Assembly (NCBI GenBank): GCA_963693285.1
Contig: OY848919.1
Span: forward strand, 1,201,594-1,265,593
DNA from: Xestospongia muta
Lineage: Eukaryota; Porifera; Demospongiae; Haplosclerida; Petrosiidae
Direction: 5' to 3'
DNA: 64,000 nucleotides
Shown here: piece by piece, positions 13,401 through 25,984 of the stretch
Layout of the letters: each line of letters opens with the position of its first letter
Numbering within the stretch: position 1 is the stretch's first letter
Position numbers and translations under genes: made by a program
The notes under the pieces: model-generated
The model's input: the letters and a program-made list of their open reading frames with translations, nothing else
Told to the model about the DNA's origin: nothing
The model's database searches: none

Positions 13401-13689
13401 CTTTGTATTGTTCAGCAATAGCATTCTCACTAATGGCTGGCTTCTTTAGTGTCTCTATAATCTCTCTTCTTGTAGCATTGGGTTTGCTACTCAGCCATAA
13501 TTCAAACATCTTTAATGATTTGAAATCACTATCTTCATTTAGTGATCTGATATCATTTAACTTCTTGATGTCTAACTTGAGAAGTACACCAAGTTTGTGC
13601 CAGTTAGTACCAACTCTGACATGTTCGTATAACTCATGAACAGTTGGTTTTCCATTCAAAAACTGATCGAAGTACGTAGAGACCGCCAT
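10404..13689 (-). CDS. G2: compact Death / CARD-like / novel module / LRR protein
   Basis: Start at ATG 13689 (MAVSTYFDQFLNGKP). Exon 1 (13386-13689) is the Death domain; exon 2 (13041-13322) is the CARD-like domain. The module exon (about 12060-12790) begins after a Gln-rich linker and contains FKKYLKRCFRELKPQL, the TIINVACLEAVIDHY helix and GNSIIVTCYAPRHI strands. It differs from G1 by a short Ser/Pro/Gln insertion before FSLKDFKKYL. Exons at about 11890-12000, 11780-11825, 11350-11550 and 11215-11265 are linker or coil. The 11350-11550 exon carries KRKSDYNLEDEIPSKK, a bipartite nuclear-localisation pattern not found in the other copies. The LRR exon (10404-10951) is slightly shortened near its end. 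It lacks the long coiled-coil exons and the transposon of G1, G3 and G4. Confidence 0.8.
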
Positions 13690-13993
13690 AGTCACAAAAA
13701 TGCTCAAAGGTCACTCACTATTGAACGCGTAGAACTATATTAACTCATTTAACCTTTTTATTGTGGTTATTATAGTAAAGTCAATTTCAATAGTCCAGCC
13801 AACCTACTAAGATAACACTATTGTATTAGTATACAACAGTAATAATATTTAGTAAAATAAATAAAAGAGACAGCATTAAAAATTAAAAATTATCATCATC
13901 ATCATCATCATCATTATTATTATTATATTAAAATATATTTACATACTTGATAAAAATAATATATATTACAAGTTAACTTCGCCCATACTGTAA
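13690..13993. other. AT-rich spacer with (TCA)n/(TTA)n microsatellite
   Basis: No gene is seen. A trinucleotide run (atc then att) occupies about 13893-13926. The spacer matches 46706-47218 upstream of G5, except that the G5 copy carries a 173-base MITE. Confidence 0.6.
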
Positions 13994-16224
13994 CTAATAC
14001 TCATTAGAAGATAGAATAGATTCTGAAGTCACTTCATTATTAATAAGTTTGTCCTCTCTATAAAATATAATAAATAAAGTACATTATTAAATTATTATAA
14101 TGAGTTAATATTAAAAGAACTAGTATCATACAATACAAGGAACATTAATAGTTAATACTAGTTTAATAGTTTGATAATAATGTAGGAGGTACTCATGAAC
14201 ATTACTATTTCAAATAAAGTGAATTAAACTGAATAAAAGATTATTCTATATTTTAGTATTAGGACCTTCTGATGTAATATAATGTCATTACAATCAATGT
14301 TACAAATTTGACATTTATAATAAGACCAATCAATTCTAATGCTACAATATAACATGATATGTGTGTGTGTGTGTGATAACTTACTCTTCTTTTTCTGTTC
14401 CTAGTCCAACATCATACACAACAATATGATTATCACTACATGTAATATGATTTAAAGGTAACGTTGACATTATCCTACTGTTAATATACATGTAGATGTT
14501 AGGATATAGAGGATAAGAAGTGGTAGTGTATAGACTTGCCTCTTACAGAGAGAGGAAATATTTCAATGGTAACAATCCACGCTACAGGACTAAATGATTA
14601 AAATATATCATAGTAATAGTCCTGGTCTAAGACTAGGTATGGGTCTGAGACTATATAGACTCATTTCTATATCAGATGTGGGTCTGAGACTATATAGACC
14701 AGTTCCTGTACCAGGCCTTGGTCTGAGACTATGCAGACCCATCTCTATACCATGTAAGTCTAACTCCAAGACTCACTCAAGTATGAATATAGTTATAACA
14801 GAAGTGGGTCTTACTTACCCCCAGCTAAATGCAAAACTGGCGAAAAAGATAACAACAACATAACCGACCTCTTTATTATTACCTTGATCAATTCAGAAGA
14901 AATGTATCAACAGTCCAGCTGTTAAAATAGTCACAAACATACCAAGTGCTCCAGTAATAAGAGTAATTTACGACCAACCTATATAATGTATTAATATTTA
15001 ACCCTTTAGTCTGTAACATACCTTATCTACTAAGAACACTGTACCAAAGGCTGTTAAGAAATTGACCACACCCACTATGGCTGTAGCTACATAACTAGAG
15101 ACTTCAATACTGCAGAAAATTGATGTTGAATAATACCTACAAATTAATAACTATTTATTAACTTGACTGACTATCTTTATCTGTCCATCCAACCATTCAT
15201 TGATCCATACATCTATTAACTGACATGATAACATTCATACCAGTAAACTGTTGAAACAATTGTAATACCATACCAAGAATGACTCTGGAATGAGAGAGAG
15301 AGAGAGAGAGAGAGAGAGTAATACAATAAACATAGTCCAATATCTACCACTACATCAAGACACACAATATTATAATTAATGTTATTACAATTGACCACAA
15401 TAAATACTTGTCTAACTAGTATATATTGAATGATACTACAACACATGTACATGTACTTGGATTATCACCATCAATCCTTGTACTACCATTATAACATATG
15501 TACATGTACTTGGATTATCACCATCAATCCTTGTACAACCACTATAGTATATGTCATACCTTTCTAATATTCTCCATCTTAGAAATTCTTTCGTAAGTTT
15601 TAACAATGATATTGTCTGATTGAGAGTTTCTTTATGATTTTCTAGTCTTATCACTTACCAAAGATACATTGACGCTGTTTGTATTCCTCCACCAATAAAT
15701 AAGACCACACCCCCTAATATGATGGCATATTTACGACCAATTAAATCCGATAAACCTGTCATTAAAATGTCACATGACATCACATGATAGTCACATGATA
15801 CATGTACCTCCAGCTGTAAGTGCACCAAAGAAGCATCCAACAGAAAATAAGGATACAATTAGTCCCTAAACAAATGGACAGATAAACAGAAATGGACAGA
15901 TAAGAATCACTTTACAAGTAGAGCATTTTCATTTTGATCACTGCCAGTACAACTCAATCCAGAGTCATTAGAGTTATCTGTGAATTCATCTACTTTAGTG
16001 AGATTCATTGTCTCACGAAATCCATCCATATCTTTCACACCATTTATTACTCTAAATGGATGAATGGATAGATATAAAGACATATCAATATATGAATGGA
16101 CAAATGGATCATACCCAATATCATATCCAAACATAAATCCACCAAAAGCAGAGAAAGCAGTAAGTACAATAATATAAGTCTGCTTCTTCTCTGTAGTGAG
16201 CACACAAAAGTAGGTGGAGTTCAT
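13994..16224 (-). pseudogene. Sugar porter (MFS) pseudogene, copy A
   Basis: This is a degraded copy of the intact transporter at 47219-50757. It retains the first exon (ATG at 16224, MNSTYFCVLTTEKKQ then the [11 protein letters not shown] helix), the extracellular-loop exon, the [16 protein letters not shown] exon and the final short exon ending SSNEY. Two internal blocks are missing: one of about 620 bases near 15600 (exons for TM4-6 and the PETPRW region) and one of about 650 bases near 14450 ([12 protein letters not shown] and PETKG exons). The result cannot fold as a 12-helix porter. Introns keep a (GA)n run at 15295-15318, two copies of a 53-base minisatellite at about 15437-15545, and a 'gtctgagactatatagac' repeat at 14629-14755. 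Confidence 0.85.
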
Positions 16225-16279
16225 CTTAATTAAAGTGAGCGAGCAATTTATATTGCGTGGGTGTATAGCCCTATATGGC

Positions 16280-16545
16280 TGGAGTCTTGAGACATAATTC
16301 GAAGCAACAGAGATCTTATTTGAGTTCTTTAACACATATCTCTCTATATTCCTCCACTAACAAACTGAACTCCATTAGAATATGATGTATCTTCAGGTTC
16401 TGGGATGACTCAACTGATGCTGGTATGTACAATGTATGTATCCATTTAAAGAATCATTGATCCATTTTTACTATAGGGACAATAATAGAATTACAATATT
16501 GAATGTTATAACGATGGATCATTTGTAGTCACTAAGACACAAGTA
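16280..16545 (+). pseudogene. AtuA-like pseudogene fragment (first exon fused to an internal exon)
   Basis: The first part matches the first exon of the AtuA gene at 50866 but has an in-frame stop where the intact copy has the Gly of IRIGCSSG. It then jumps to the intron and exon at about 52045-52150 ([20 protein letters not shown]), so several exons are deleted. It ends abruptly in RFC3 sequence near 16546. Confidence 0.8.
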
Positions 16546-17495
16546 CAGGACAACAAGCTCAGCAGGTTAGATAAAGAACAGGCTGGTAATTTAAAATATC
16601 TAGTAAGTGTTAGAAAATATCTAAAAATCTTTTAATTAATCTATGATTAGGTTCAAAGTGGGGACTTCCCCCATTTACTTCTCTATGGACCTTCAGGTGC
16701 TGGTAAGAAGACCAAAATGGTCTGTATTTTAAGGGAACTATATGGTGCTGGTATAAAGAAGCTACTTATTGAACACATGGAATTTATAGTATGTCATTAC
16801 ATAGTATATAATACCTATACTTTATCATAACCACACACATATATACATGGCTATCATAACCACACCCATATACATATGGCTATCATAACCACATCCATAT
16901 ACCCCTAATAATACACATGTCTAGAGTACCAGCAATGAAATATCATACTTTAATATGAAGTTAATACATCTACATCTAAGGTCAGAGGTATAAGGTCTAG
17001 AGTTTAAAGTTTAAAGTACATAGGTGATTATATGACTAGTAAAAGCCCCTCCTACTAATTGTTACCTAATTAATAATTTATTTTTTGTTTTTAGACTCCA
17101 TCCAAAAAGAAGGTAGAGATATCTACTATAGCCAGTAACTACCATATTGAAATGAACCCCAGGTATATACCAGTGTGTCCCCATAATATCATATATTATA
17201 TATATTGCTGTATTAGTGATGCTGGTATACATGATCGTGTTTTTATAATGGAGTTACTAAAAGAAGTAGCTCAGTCTCATTCCATTGATACTAGCCATAG
17301 AGAATTTAAAGGTAATCCATTCATTCAGCCATTTGTCCATCTTCCTAATTATTTATGTTTTCATCTCTCATCCATTCATCCATTTTATAGTGGTTGTTCT
17401 AACAGAGGTAGACACGTTAACAAAGGATGCACAACATGCTCTAAGAAGAACAATGGAGAAATACACATCATCATGTGGACTTATTTTACTTATTT
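16546..17495 (+). pseudogene. RFC3: RFC3 5' half (truncated copy)
   Basis: Exons, read directly: about 16546-16602 (KLSRLDKEQAGNLKYL), 16651-16790 (VQSGDFPHLLLYGPSGAGKK, Walker A of the AAA+ clamp loader), 17096-17161 (TPSKKKVEISTIASNYHIEM), 17217-17312 ([20 protein letters not shown]) and 17388-17490 ([20 protein letters not shown]). RFC3 is a subunit of the RFC complex that loads PCNA on DNA. The first exon (the N-terminal WVDKYRP-type motif) is not present; AtuA-derived DNA lies there instead. After TSSCG the sequence switches into the 3' flank of G3. The frame is open throughout, so it may still be transcribed, but it is incomplete. Confidence 0.85.
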
Positions 17496-18050
17496 TAAGT
17501 TAATAGTTGTAATGTTATCAAGAAATCTTCTGATGTTGTATGGATCAGTACTTTCATGGAATTGTTAAAAGTGAGTGTTCTATTAAATAGAACGTGTTAT
17601 TAAGTATAATATTAATTTGTTAAGTGAACTGTGTGTGTAGGAAATAAGTTTTTAGGTGATTTGACAAATTAATTGGCTTTAATTAATGGATTTTGTATTA
17701 GCAGTAATAATTAGTGGCATTAGACGTAGCTATAATATTTAATTTTATATATCTACTAACTAGAGGCCTATTAATGTACAATTTAGTCCAGTTTGTTTGT
17801 TATAATTGTATTTGTAAATATTAGAAATAACAATATAGAAGCTTTTATTATTAATTAATGTAGGCGTGGTCAATTGTCAAGAGAGAAGTTGAGTTTTTCG
17901 ATAGAAGAAGTGAATTATAAAAATTGTTAACTTTGTTAGAACACAAAGAACTGGAAACTAAAGTATTTAACTAACAATTGACTTATTTGAATTTGAAATA
18001 ATTTATTTTTAGTAAAAAGATATCAGCAATAGTACAAAAATAACTAATAA

Positions 18051-21000
18051 TTAATGGAGTATTTCCCCATTAAAGAACGCACTCAAACTATTATTGTTAA
18101 CACAAACATTTTGTAATTGTTGTTTACCAAATTTAGTAATTTTAGGACAGCCATTGAGATGTAGTACTTGTAATGTTTTATTGTTAATAATGAGATTAGA
18201 GAAATGTGGTATGTCTTTATCAGTAATATTATCGTCATACAACAAGTCTAATCTCTTGATTATTTTATTACCAACTACAGCAGTTGTTAATAAGTGGTAA
18301 GTATCTGGTACGAGAGGTGAGGAGTTAAGATACAGTCCCTCCATTGTTTGGTTATAAGTTAGTACTTGAGATAGTTGACTGACACAGTTACTATCAAAAT
18401 TAGTGTTCCTTATATAAAGTCCCCACACTTGACATTCATTAATATCAGTTAATATTGTAAGTAAACTTTGAGGAGATAATGAGTAGAGTTCAATCCACCA
18501 TGTTGTGTGTTGTAGTCTCTTTAATTGACGTATCACTTCTTTACATTCCGCCACAGTAGATGAAGTAAGTGTAACACTATTACTGTACCACTGAACACTT
18601 CCAGTGTCTCCTATAATAAAACATAGTTACTATATAATATTTTACACACACAACAATAGCTATACACACACTCTAACATGCTCAACTACGATTGTCAAGG
18701 CCTAACGAAGAAGACGACGCCATTACTAGTGTTAGGTTACTATAGCAATGATGTACGGAAATGAACGGATTCTACAAAACGGACTTAAATTTACTGAGTG
18801 TTATACTAATAATTTACTGTATTAGATGATCCGCCAGGATGGAGACGTCAATATCTACTATTGAGACGGACACACAAGGTACTGAACTGTCTGATAGACG
18901 TCAGTGAGGATGACTCAGTCATATCACTAGTCAAGATGATTCACAATTAACAAGCAACACTCAAGCATGAATCATCATGATGTCTGGTAACAGTCTTGTG
19001 TGCTTATATTAACTTGGTTGACACTTCTCTTTACTTTACACATGTCATGATCTAATAAAACATTATATTTAATGTTGTGATATGATACCATAATGTAAGT
19101 TATGTCATTTATAATGTATTTCAATATTTTTGAAACAATAATTATTTGAAAATATCCTATCAACATTGAAGCTGGAACGTGTGTGTAATAATAGTGACAT
19201 CATTTCTCTATGTCAGTTAATGAACACATGTTAACTCACAGATGTCATTACAATATTTTCATATCAGCTCAAGATTACCATTCTTCTCTCCATTTTTTGT
19301 TTTTCTTATATCTTTTCATCATACATGATAGTACATGTATACATATAGCTGAAAATATTGGTGAGGAATTAATTTAGTAGTTTTGATCATTGCTTAGAAT
19401 TTGACATCTTTTGATCCTACACTTATTTTAATATAATACATTGTAAGCTTTAAATTTTATTCTCTCCAATATTTCCACTATATATTCAATACAGTACATG
19501 TACATACTATGTATTCATGATGTCAGTACATGTATGGATGATAATAATATTATTAACTATAAAGCATGATAATGGTACTTTCTTTATGTGAGTGAATTCA
19601 TGTTTAGCTTGAATCTATGTGACACAATATAATCTTCAAATTGTATACTCAATTCCTCTATCCTGTGGACATCTTTCATAATTTTAGACAACTATACTTT
19701 AGTCTATTCGTTCACCTTGCCAGTAATAAAAAATTATCATAACTTTCTAATAACTCTAATAATTAAATTTTCAAAGTCAATTAGTGGTCTCCTGACAACC
19801 CTCCGGTTCGTTTGACATCATTATTAATATGATAATACCCACAATAACAAATTTAATGTACTTTCCATAAGCAAAGTATAGGAGAGATCATTGACCACGA
19901 GAATGTGATCTCGTGAATTTCGTTAATTAATAAAATGGCTTCTGCTCGAAGAGAGAAACCAGAACGGTAAGAAATACATTCTAACGGTAACATAATATAG
20001 ATATAGGTAAAAGTACTATACTACTGTAGATATAAAGAATGAAAATGAATATAACTATTTTGTATGAGAATAGAAGTATTGCTGAAATCAGACTTGAATA
20101 ACAATAAATATTATAATAAAAGTTATTACAGAGGTAATATATTGTCTAAGAAATCTTGATCAAAGACTTTAAAAACCTCTGTTATGTTGTGCCTTGGATT
20201 GGTACATATGTTTGTCTAGGATATGTTATTTTTTGTAGTACTTCATATATTAACTGTCTCTTGTCTTTGTCCATCATGTTATTGTCATTGTTATCATCAT
20301 CATACTATCATCTTCACTAAGTTCAATTATGAATTATTCTGTTGTGTCCTCAAAAAATTTGTCTTTTTCAAAGTAATCATTTTCTATGTCCACAACATGT
20401 CTACAAAAATTCCTCCACATATCAGTTGTTGTGTATGTAACTCTGTCAGGTGTCAGCTGTTCAATTTCTGGTAAGTTATGTGTCTTATCATGTTTAGCTA
20501 CATACTCTTTCACAGAAACCCATACTAACTCTATTGGATTGAGTTCTCAATTATGGGGTGCCGTTTGTGTCAAAACTGGAAAATTATCATGATATATGAT
20601 AAATCATACATTGTTTAGTAAATCGTAGATTATTTAATAAATCATGATAATTTTCCAATTTTGACACAAATAGCTATGGAGCGCCATTTGTGTCAAAATT
20701 GGAAAATTATCATGATGTATTAAATAAGTCATTATTTATTAAATAATTCTTGGTTTATTTAATAAATCACAATTTATTTAGTAAATCACAATTTATTTAA
20801 CAAATAATGAGCATTATAAGTAAATCAATTTAGACACAAATGGTGCCCCATACACAATGAGCTACTGATAACTTTATAACTGTACATCTGTGTGTATGTG
20901 CTGCTTGCATCAGTAAGGTACAAACGTCTTCCTGATCTGTGTTCTTTTACTTTTTCTAGTAATGTCTTTAATGTCCTTGTCATCATATTCTATGTTATGT

Positions 21001-21481
21001 TCGGTTAATCATCTTTTAATGTTATCTTTTGTGTTTGCAGTTGTTGGAGGTTTGTCCTTTTGTTTGTGATACGAAGCATTGTCTAAAATTATTACAGATG
21101 TGGGTGGAATGTTTGGAAGTAACTGTTGTGTAAACCATTTTATAAAGTGTTCTGAGTTAATTTCATCATTATAGTCCACTGAGTTCATCTTAGATCTAAA
21201 AACCAAGTCTGTACCAGGAACCTGACCCTCTACTCCACCAGGGTCAACAACAATCAATCGTTGACCTTTCCCAATTGGCACTTCCTCCTTTACTATTAAC
21301 ATCTACCCAAATATGTTCTTTACAGTAATGTACATTTACCCATATTTCATCAGTATAGATTATTGTCTTGTTGTCATTTCTTAATTTACATATCATTTGC
21401 AAGTATGAATGTCTTTGTTCCAGTATATTCAATAATAAATTTGTTCTCACAAGAAAAGAAAATCAACTCTATACACGCATG

Positions 21482-21512
<31 letters not shown>

Positions 21513-24500
21513 ACACACACACACACACGTGGTCTTTTATTTACATGTGATAACTCAGAGAATAACACCACAAGTATTTAATTTATGATGATGTGGTATG
21601 TGTTATGTATACTACTTACACCCACTACTAATTACCAGTGGCAAGGCAAATAGACTGTAGTATATATAGATATATATAGCACTAAATAGTTGAGGTACAG
21701 GAATCTCCTCCATTTGTATTTTACAAATTGACTTTAAAAAATTATACTAACCCAATCATACAGTGTAGTATTGTATTTGGTGTCCTAGTTTCCACATTAT
21801 GCTCAAACTCTGAAGATATCTTGAAGTAAACAATAACTTGGACTACATTAATTGGTACATGTGTAGGTACTGTTATGACAGAGATCATCATAGAGATTCA
21901 CTATAGATTACTGAGAAATATTTGATAGTTGAAATCTTTTTATCAACTTAGCCATTAGTGATGCATCCATTACTCGAGTACATGTATTAATTTTATCCAA
22001 TGTTGAGGACAGGTATGAGGATGTAAGCAACTAATGAAATAGACTGGTGTGTTCATGAAATACATTTTACATGCAGTTGTTGTTGCTTGTGAAATCATCC
22101 AAAGAGTGTGCTGTATAACTGTAAGCTAGTACACACTTAAGTACAGTTATTTAAATATTGCTAAAGTTATAACGGCAGCTTACTTGGTAGTTCTTCATCA
22201 TCTAATGATTCCTGTTGGCTGTCCTCCTTGTCTGTATCTTTTGATGTTAACTGGGTGATCATTTTATCATTCTCTGTCAATTGAAGAGTTAGTGAACTAA
22301 TCACCTCCTGTAGTTTTGTAATCTCTTACATTTACAATACATGTACAATAAATTCATATCATATAGATGTATTGATAATGACTATAAAGAATGATATATT
22401 TTCTTTGATATTCCATCTCTAAATCAGTTGAGTGCTGTACTCAAACATTGAAAGTGTCTTAAAGTAAACTGTCCACTTTTTAAACTTTCCTGTCATCTGA
22501 TTAGAAGCCATAATTTAATCCACATCAATGTACTATTACTATTGATTGATTAATTTGGTCTTTGTACTTATAAATACAATTAGAAAACTATAATATAGTG
22601 CCAGTTTTTCAATATCAGATACTCAACAGAATATTGCATGTGACCAACCAATCAAATTGCTCCTTATATCATCAAAAATATCTTACTTTGACTAGTGATG
22701 TCATGATCATCCACTCTGTCATCTGGTTCTTCTTGAGTTAGTTTGTCATCTGATGATAGCTCTTGTTGACTAGCTAGTACCTCCTCAAACTTTTGACTTA
22801 ACTGAGGATCATAACTTTTAATTTGATCACGTAACTGTACCACCTGAGACTGTAGAGCTAAACACATTATCTGATATAATAGAATATCTAGTAATTGTTT
22901 ACCTTTCATGTTCTTCATCAACTGACTAATCTTTTCATCTCTCTCCATTAACTGTAAAGTTAATGACATTATCTTCTCTTGTAGTATCTCAATCTCTTCT
23001 TGCTTGTCTACTAATACTTTATCAGTAGCTACAGAACATAACCATATATGGTATGTACTACTATTAGTACTATAGCTCACTTTCCTTAGATCTGGTTAAC
23101 TTCTCTATCTCTAACGTCTTTGCCTTACTCATTCTATCTAATAGTTTCAGCTTCTCTGTTTACATTAGGTACATAGTTATATCTCAATTAATATACATGT
23201 ACCTGATAAAGTGTCAGTTGATTGTGGTCCTTCTCTGTCCATACCGTGTGCTAATAATAATAAAATATACAAATATAGTTATTGCTAGTTCCTGCAGTTC
23301 ATTGTTTTTGATAGAAGGTGTTACACTCACATAATTTCTTAGATTGTGTATCATCTACTTTACGAGGTAATGATTGTTGCTTGAAATCAACTTGCTCAAG
23401 AGTTGGATCTTCTTGTGGATCCTTCATAGTCAGTGCTATATTGAGTGAAGTAGTTTTATGACACTTTTACTTTAAAGGAATGAACAGATGTGTACTTGAA
23501 GGAATGGATGGATGGATTAGTTAATGGATGGACAAAACAGACAATGCAATATCCTTACATATCCATATACCTTCTTTATATATAATGTCTATTTTTAATG
23601 TATTTACCTCATCTAACTATTTTAATTTTATTGTTTGTATTGTTCTATATATATATCACTACATTATACTTTAAGTTACTTACCTAATGGAGTGTAAGTT
23701 GATGACTGGTCTTGTTCTCTGTCCATACTGGTATAAACTAATGTTTTAAATAAAGAATAAAGTCATCCTTTATATCATACCTATTGTATTAATGTTCACC
23801 TTTTAGAGAAGATTTCAGCTCTGCTATTTCCTTCTCCTTCTCCTTTTGCTGTGATATAACCTTCTCTTCAAGAATTCTAACCTTTTCCATCAGACCTCTT
23901 ACCTCCTACGTAATATCAATAACATATACCCAATTTTATTTAATACTACTCATCTCTTACCTTATCTCTTGTACGCTTATCCCATATAATATGGTAGCCA
24001 ATTGTTAATTTAAGTAATCCCAGTTTTATTAATAAATTGAGGTTCTTCTCAGCTTCCATTTGTAGAATATCCATTATATGTCGTGGAGCATAGCAAGTCA
24101 CAATGATGGAGTTGCCTTCTTTTACTTCATTAACTAAAACTCTGTCAGCAATATCTCCAAATGTTTTACATAACAGCTCTCTTATTTCGTTGAATGTGCG
24201 TTCATCTGTCTTCCATTCCAGGACAAACTGAATTGTCTCACGTTTGAGAAGAGATGATGGACCTGTCATGAGCTTGTTCTTACACACATTGAGTTTTACT
24301 TCATTGCAAAATGTATTGACTGCTGATTTATAAGTTGTGACATGAGTTTTAGCTTCTTCAATCTTGTAATGATTGATTATGCCCTCCAAACATGCAACAT
24401 TGATAATGGTACACTTTTCTTCCACTAAATCCATGACATCATCAAATGATTCAGCTACTGTTAGTTGCGGTTTCAGCTCTCGAAAGCATCTTCGAAGGTA

Positions 24501-25702
24501 CGTTTTGAGCTCTCGCAGTGAAGGGATACTTTTTTCAATGAGAGGAGCAACACTGTGAATAAAATTTCCAAAGGTCACTTTCATATGATCAAATTTGTAC
24601 TGATAATCAGGTTGAAAACGAACCTCTGTTGTACCTGATGATAATATAGCTAGCTTTAATAATAAAAATTACTTAAATCACTTACTTTGAGTATTTGTTG
24701 ACATAGTGGTCTGTATGGGAGTGGCCAGTGCTGTAACATCTATATATTGAGATACAGTAATAATATTATAACTTAATAATATTGTGGTTATTTCAACATT
24801 ATTGGAATATTTTAGAATATAGGAAATTAACACTTTGACTTTTTAAATCTAAAAGCTTGCTTTGGAGTCCAAATGCATTAATTTTGTGTTAAGTATTATA
24901 CCATTAATATATAATATGTCTTAGTTAAATTGACGTACAGTAAAATATTATAGATCACACTTATACCTGATTGATTTTGAAATGAACTTTCTTGAGGAAA
25001 GTTTTGGTCTGTATAAATTAAATTATAACAATCACATCACTATTTACAGAACCAACTTACCATATTCTTTGAGTATATCTTTTGCTACCAGTACTGTCTC
25101 CTTTGATTTTAATAAGACAGTACCGAATACTCTTAACTGACCAGGATCTTCAGATACTGTACTAGACAGTGCTCTCAATGGATGATCAGTTAACAAGCCT
25201 CCTGATCTTTCCAGTTCTTTGAATGTCTCATTAGAGATGACCTTCTCTGTGTACAACCTCTGAACAAGTTCCACTGAAAGTGCAAGTTGAGAAGAGTGTT
25301 TCTGCAGTATTTGATTGGGTACCTCCTTTTGCACTATAATTGTCAGGAGAAAAGTTAGTCTAATCTTGGAGCTATAAAATACTCACTTTCTACTAATGTC
25401 CTCTTGTACTCTTCAGCAATTACATTTTCCTCAATGGTTGGCTTTTGTAGTGTTTCAATAATCTCTCTTCTCATAGCTTTTGGCTTGGAACTCAGCCACA
25501 ATTCAAACATCTTTAAAGCTTTAAAACCACTGTCTTCATTCATCACTCTGATACCATCTAGTTTGGACGTATCTAATTTGAGGAGTACACCAAATGTGTA
25601 CCATTTAGTACCAACTCTGATGTGTTCACATAACTCATCAAGAGTTGGTTTGCCATTCAAAAACTGATTGAAGTAGTTTGAGGAAACGGAGGACGAAGCC
25701 AT
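18051..25702 (-). CDS. G3: Death / CARD-like / novel module / coiled-coil / LRR protein
   Basis: Same plan as G1. Death-domain exon ends about 25387 (ATG at 25702); CARD-like exon about 25060-25335; module exon about 23960-24640 (FKTYLRRCF-like start, GNSIIVTCYAPRHI strands, ends at RTRDK before GTAAGAG). Linker and coil exons lie at about 23800-23905, 23690-23735, 23330-23440 (KDPQEDPTLEQ), 23205-23250, 23085-23160, 22900-23035 (KQEEIEILQEK heptads), 22685-22860 and 22180-22325. The LRR exon is 18051-18610. It keeps the small exons that G1 lost. The 3.6 kb last intron contains the transposase relic with two MITEs. The LRR exon is nearly identical to G1 and G4 except for substitution clusters on the predicted beta-strands. 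Function is inferred as death-fold signalling or recognition. Confidence 0.8.
20563..20671. mobile_element. MITE, first of two tandem copies
   Basis: Starts GTTTGTGTCAAAACTGGAAA and ends with the inverse TTTCCAATTTTGACACAAAT around an AT-rich centre containing ATCATGAT and TAAATCATGA repeats, so the whole unit can fold back on itself. Confidence 0.65.
20686..20841. mobile_element. MITE, second tandem copy
   Basis: Same termini as the neighbouring unit (ATTTGTGTCAAAATTGG and its inverse, with one base lost at the right end), separated from it by about 14 bases. The G1 copy has a single, shorter element here, so this array grew or shrank after duplication. Confidence 0.6.
21479..21528. repeat. 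(CA)n microsatellite
   Basis: Dinucleotide run of about 50 bases with one interruption. In the G1 copy (about 5175-5190) it is only a few units long. It creates spurious open frames on both strands. Confidence 0.9.
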
Positions 25703-25984
25703 GACCTTGCAGAGGAATTTGGTGGGTGGGGCTCAATTGACATTAGTCATAATATAGTCACTAGTGAGCATGCGCAATTGATTCCACCCTAAATGGATTT
25801 AACGGCCACTTACAATAATTCTAAGCTAAAGAACTTAATATTGTATTATGAAAACGTTGCAAACTGCAAGCAATATATAAAATGTAAAAAATGACAAATG
25901 ATAATTTATATATCTTGTGGTTTTATTGACATGCACATACTACAACTGACCTAAAGAAATAAAATAATTGTATAATAATATTAT

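Larger units (their letters stand above)
20222..21560 (-). mobile_element. Dead Tc1/mariner-IS630-like transposase relic in G3 intron
   Basis: Orthologous in position to the relic in G1. Minus-strand pieces read IIYTDEIWVN near 21350, VDPGGVEGQVPGTDLVFRSK near 21220 and SVIILDNASYHKQKDK near 21080. The NPIEL region near 20520 is damaged. Two MITEs (20563-20671 and 20686-20841) and a (CA)n run (21479-21528) interrupt or flank it. Confidence 0.75.

Noticed and set aside
21363..21581. Open frames on both strands over 21.36-21.58 kb
   Set aside because: They are created by the (CA)n/(GT)n run and have no domain or splice support.
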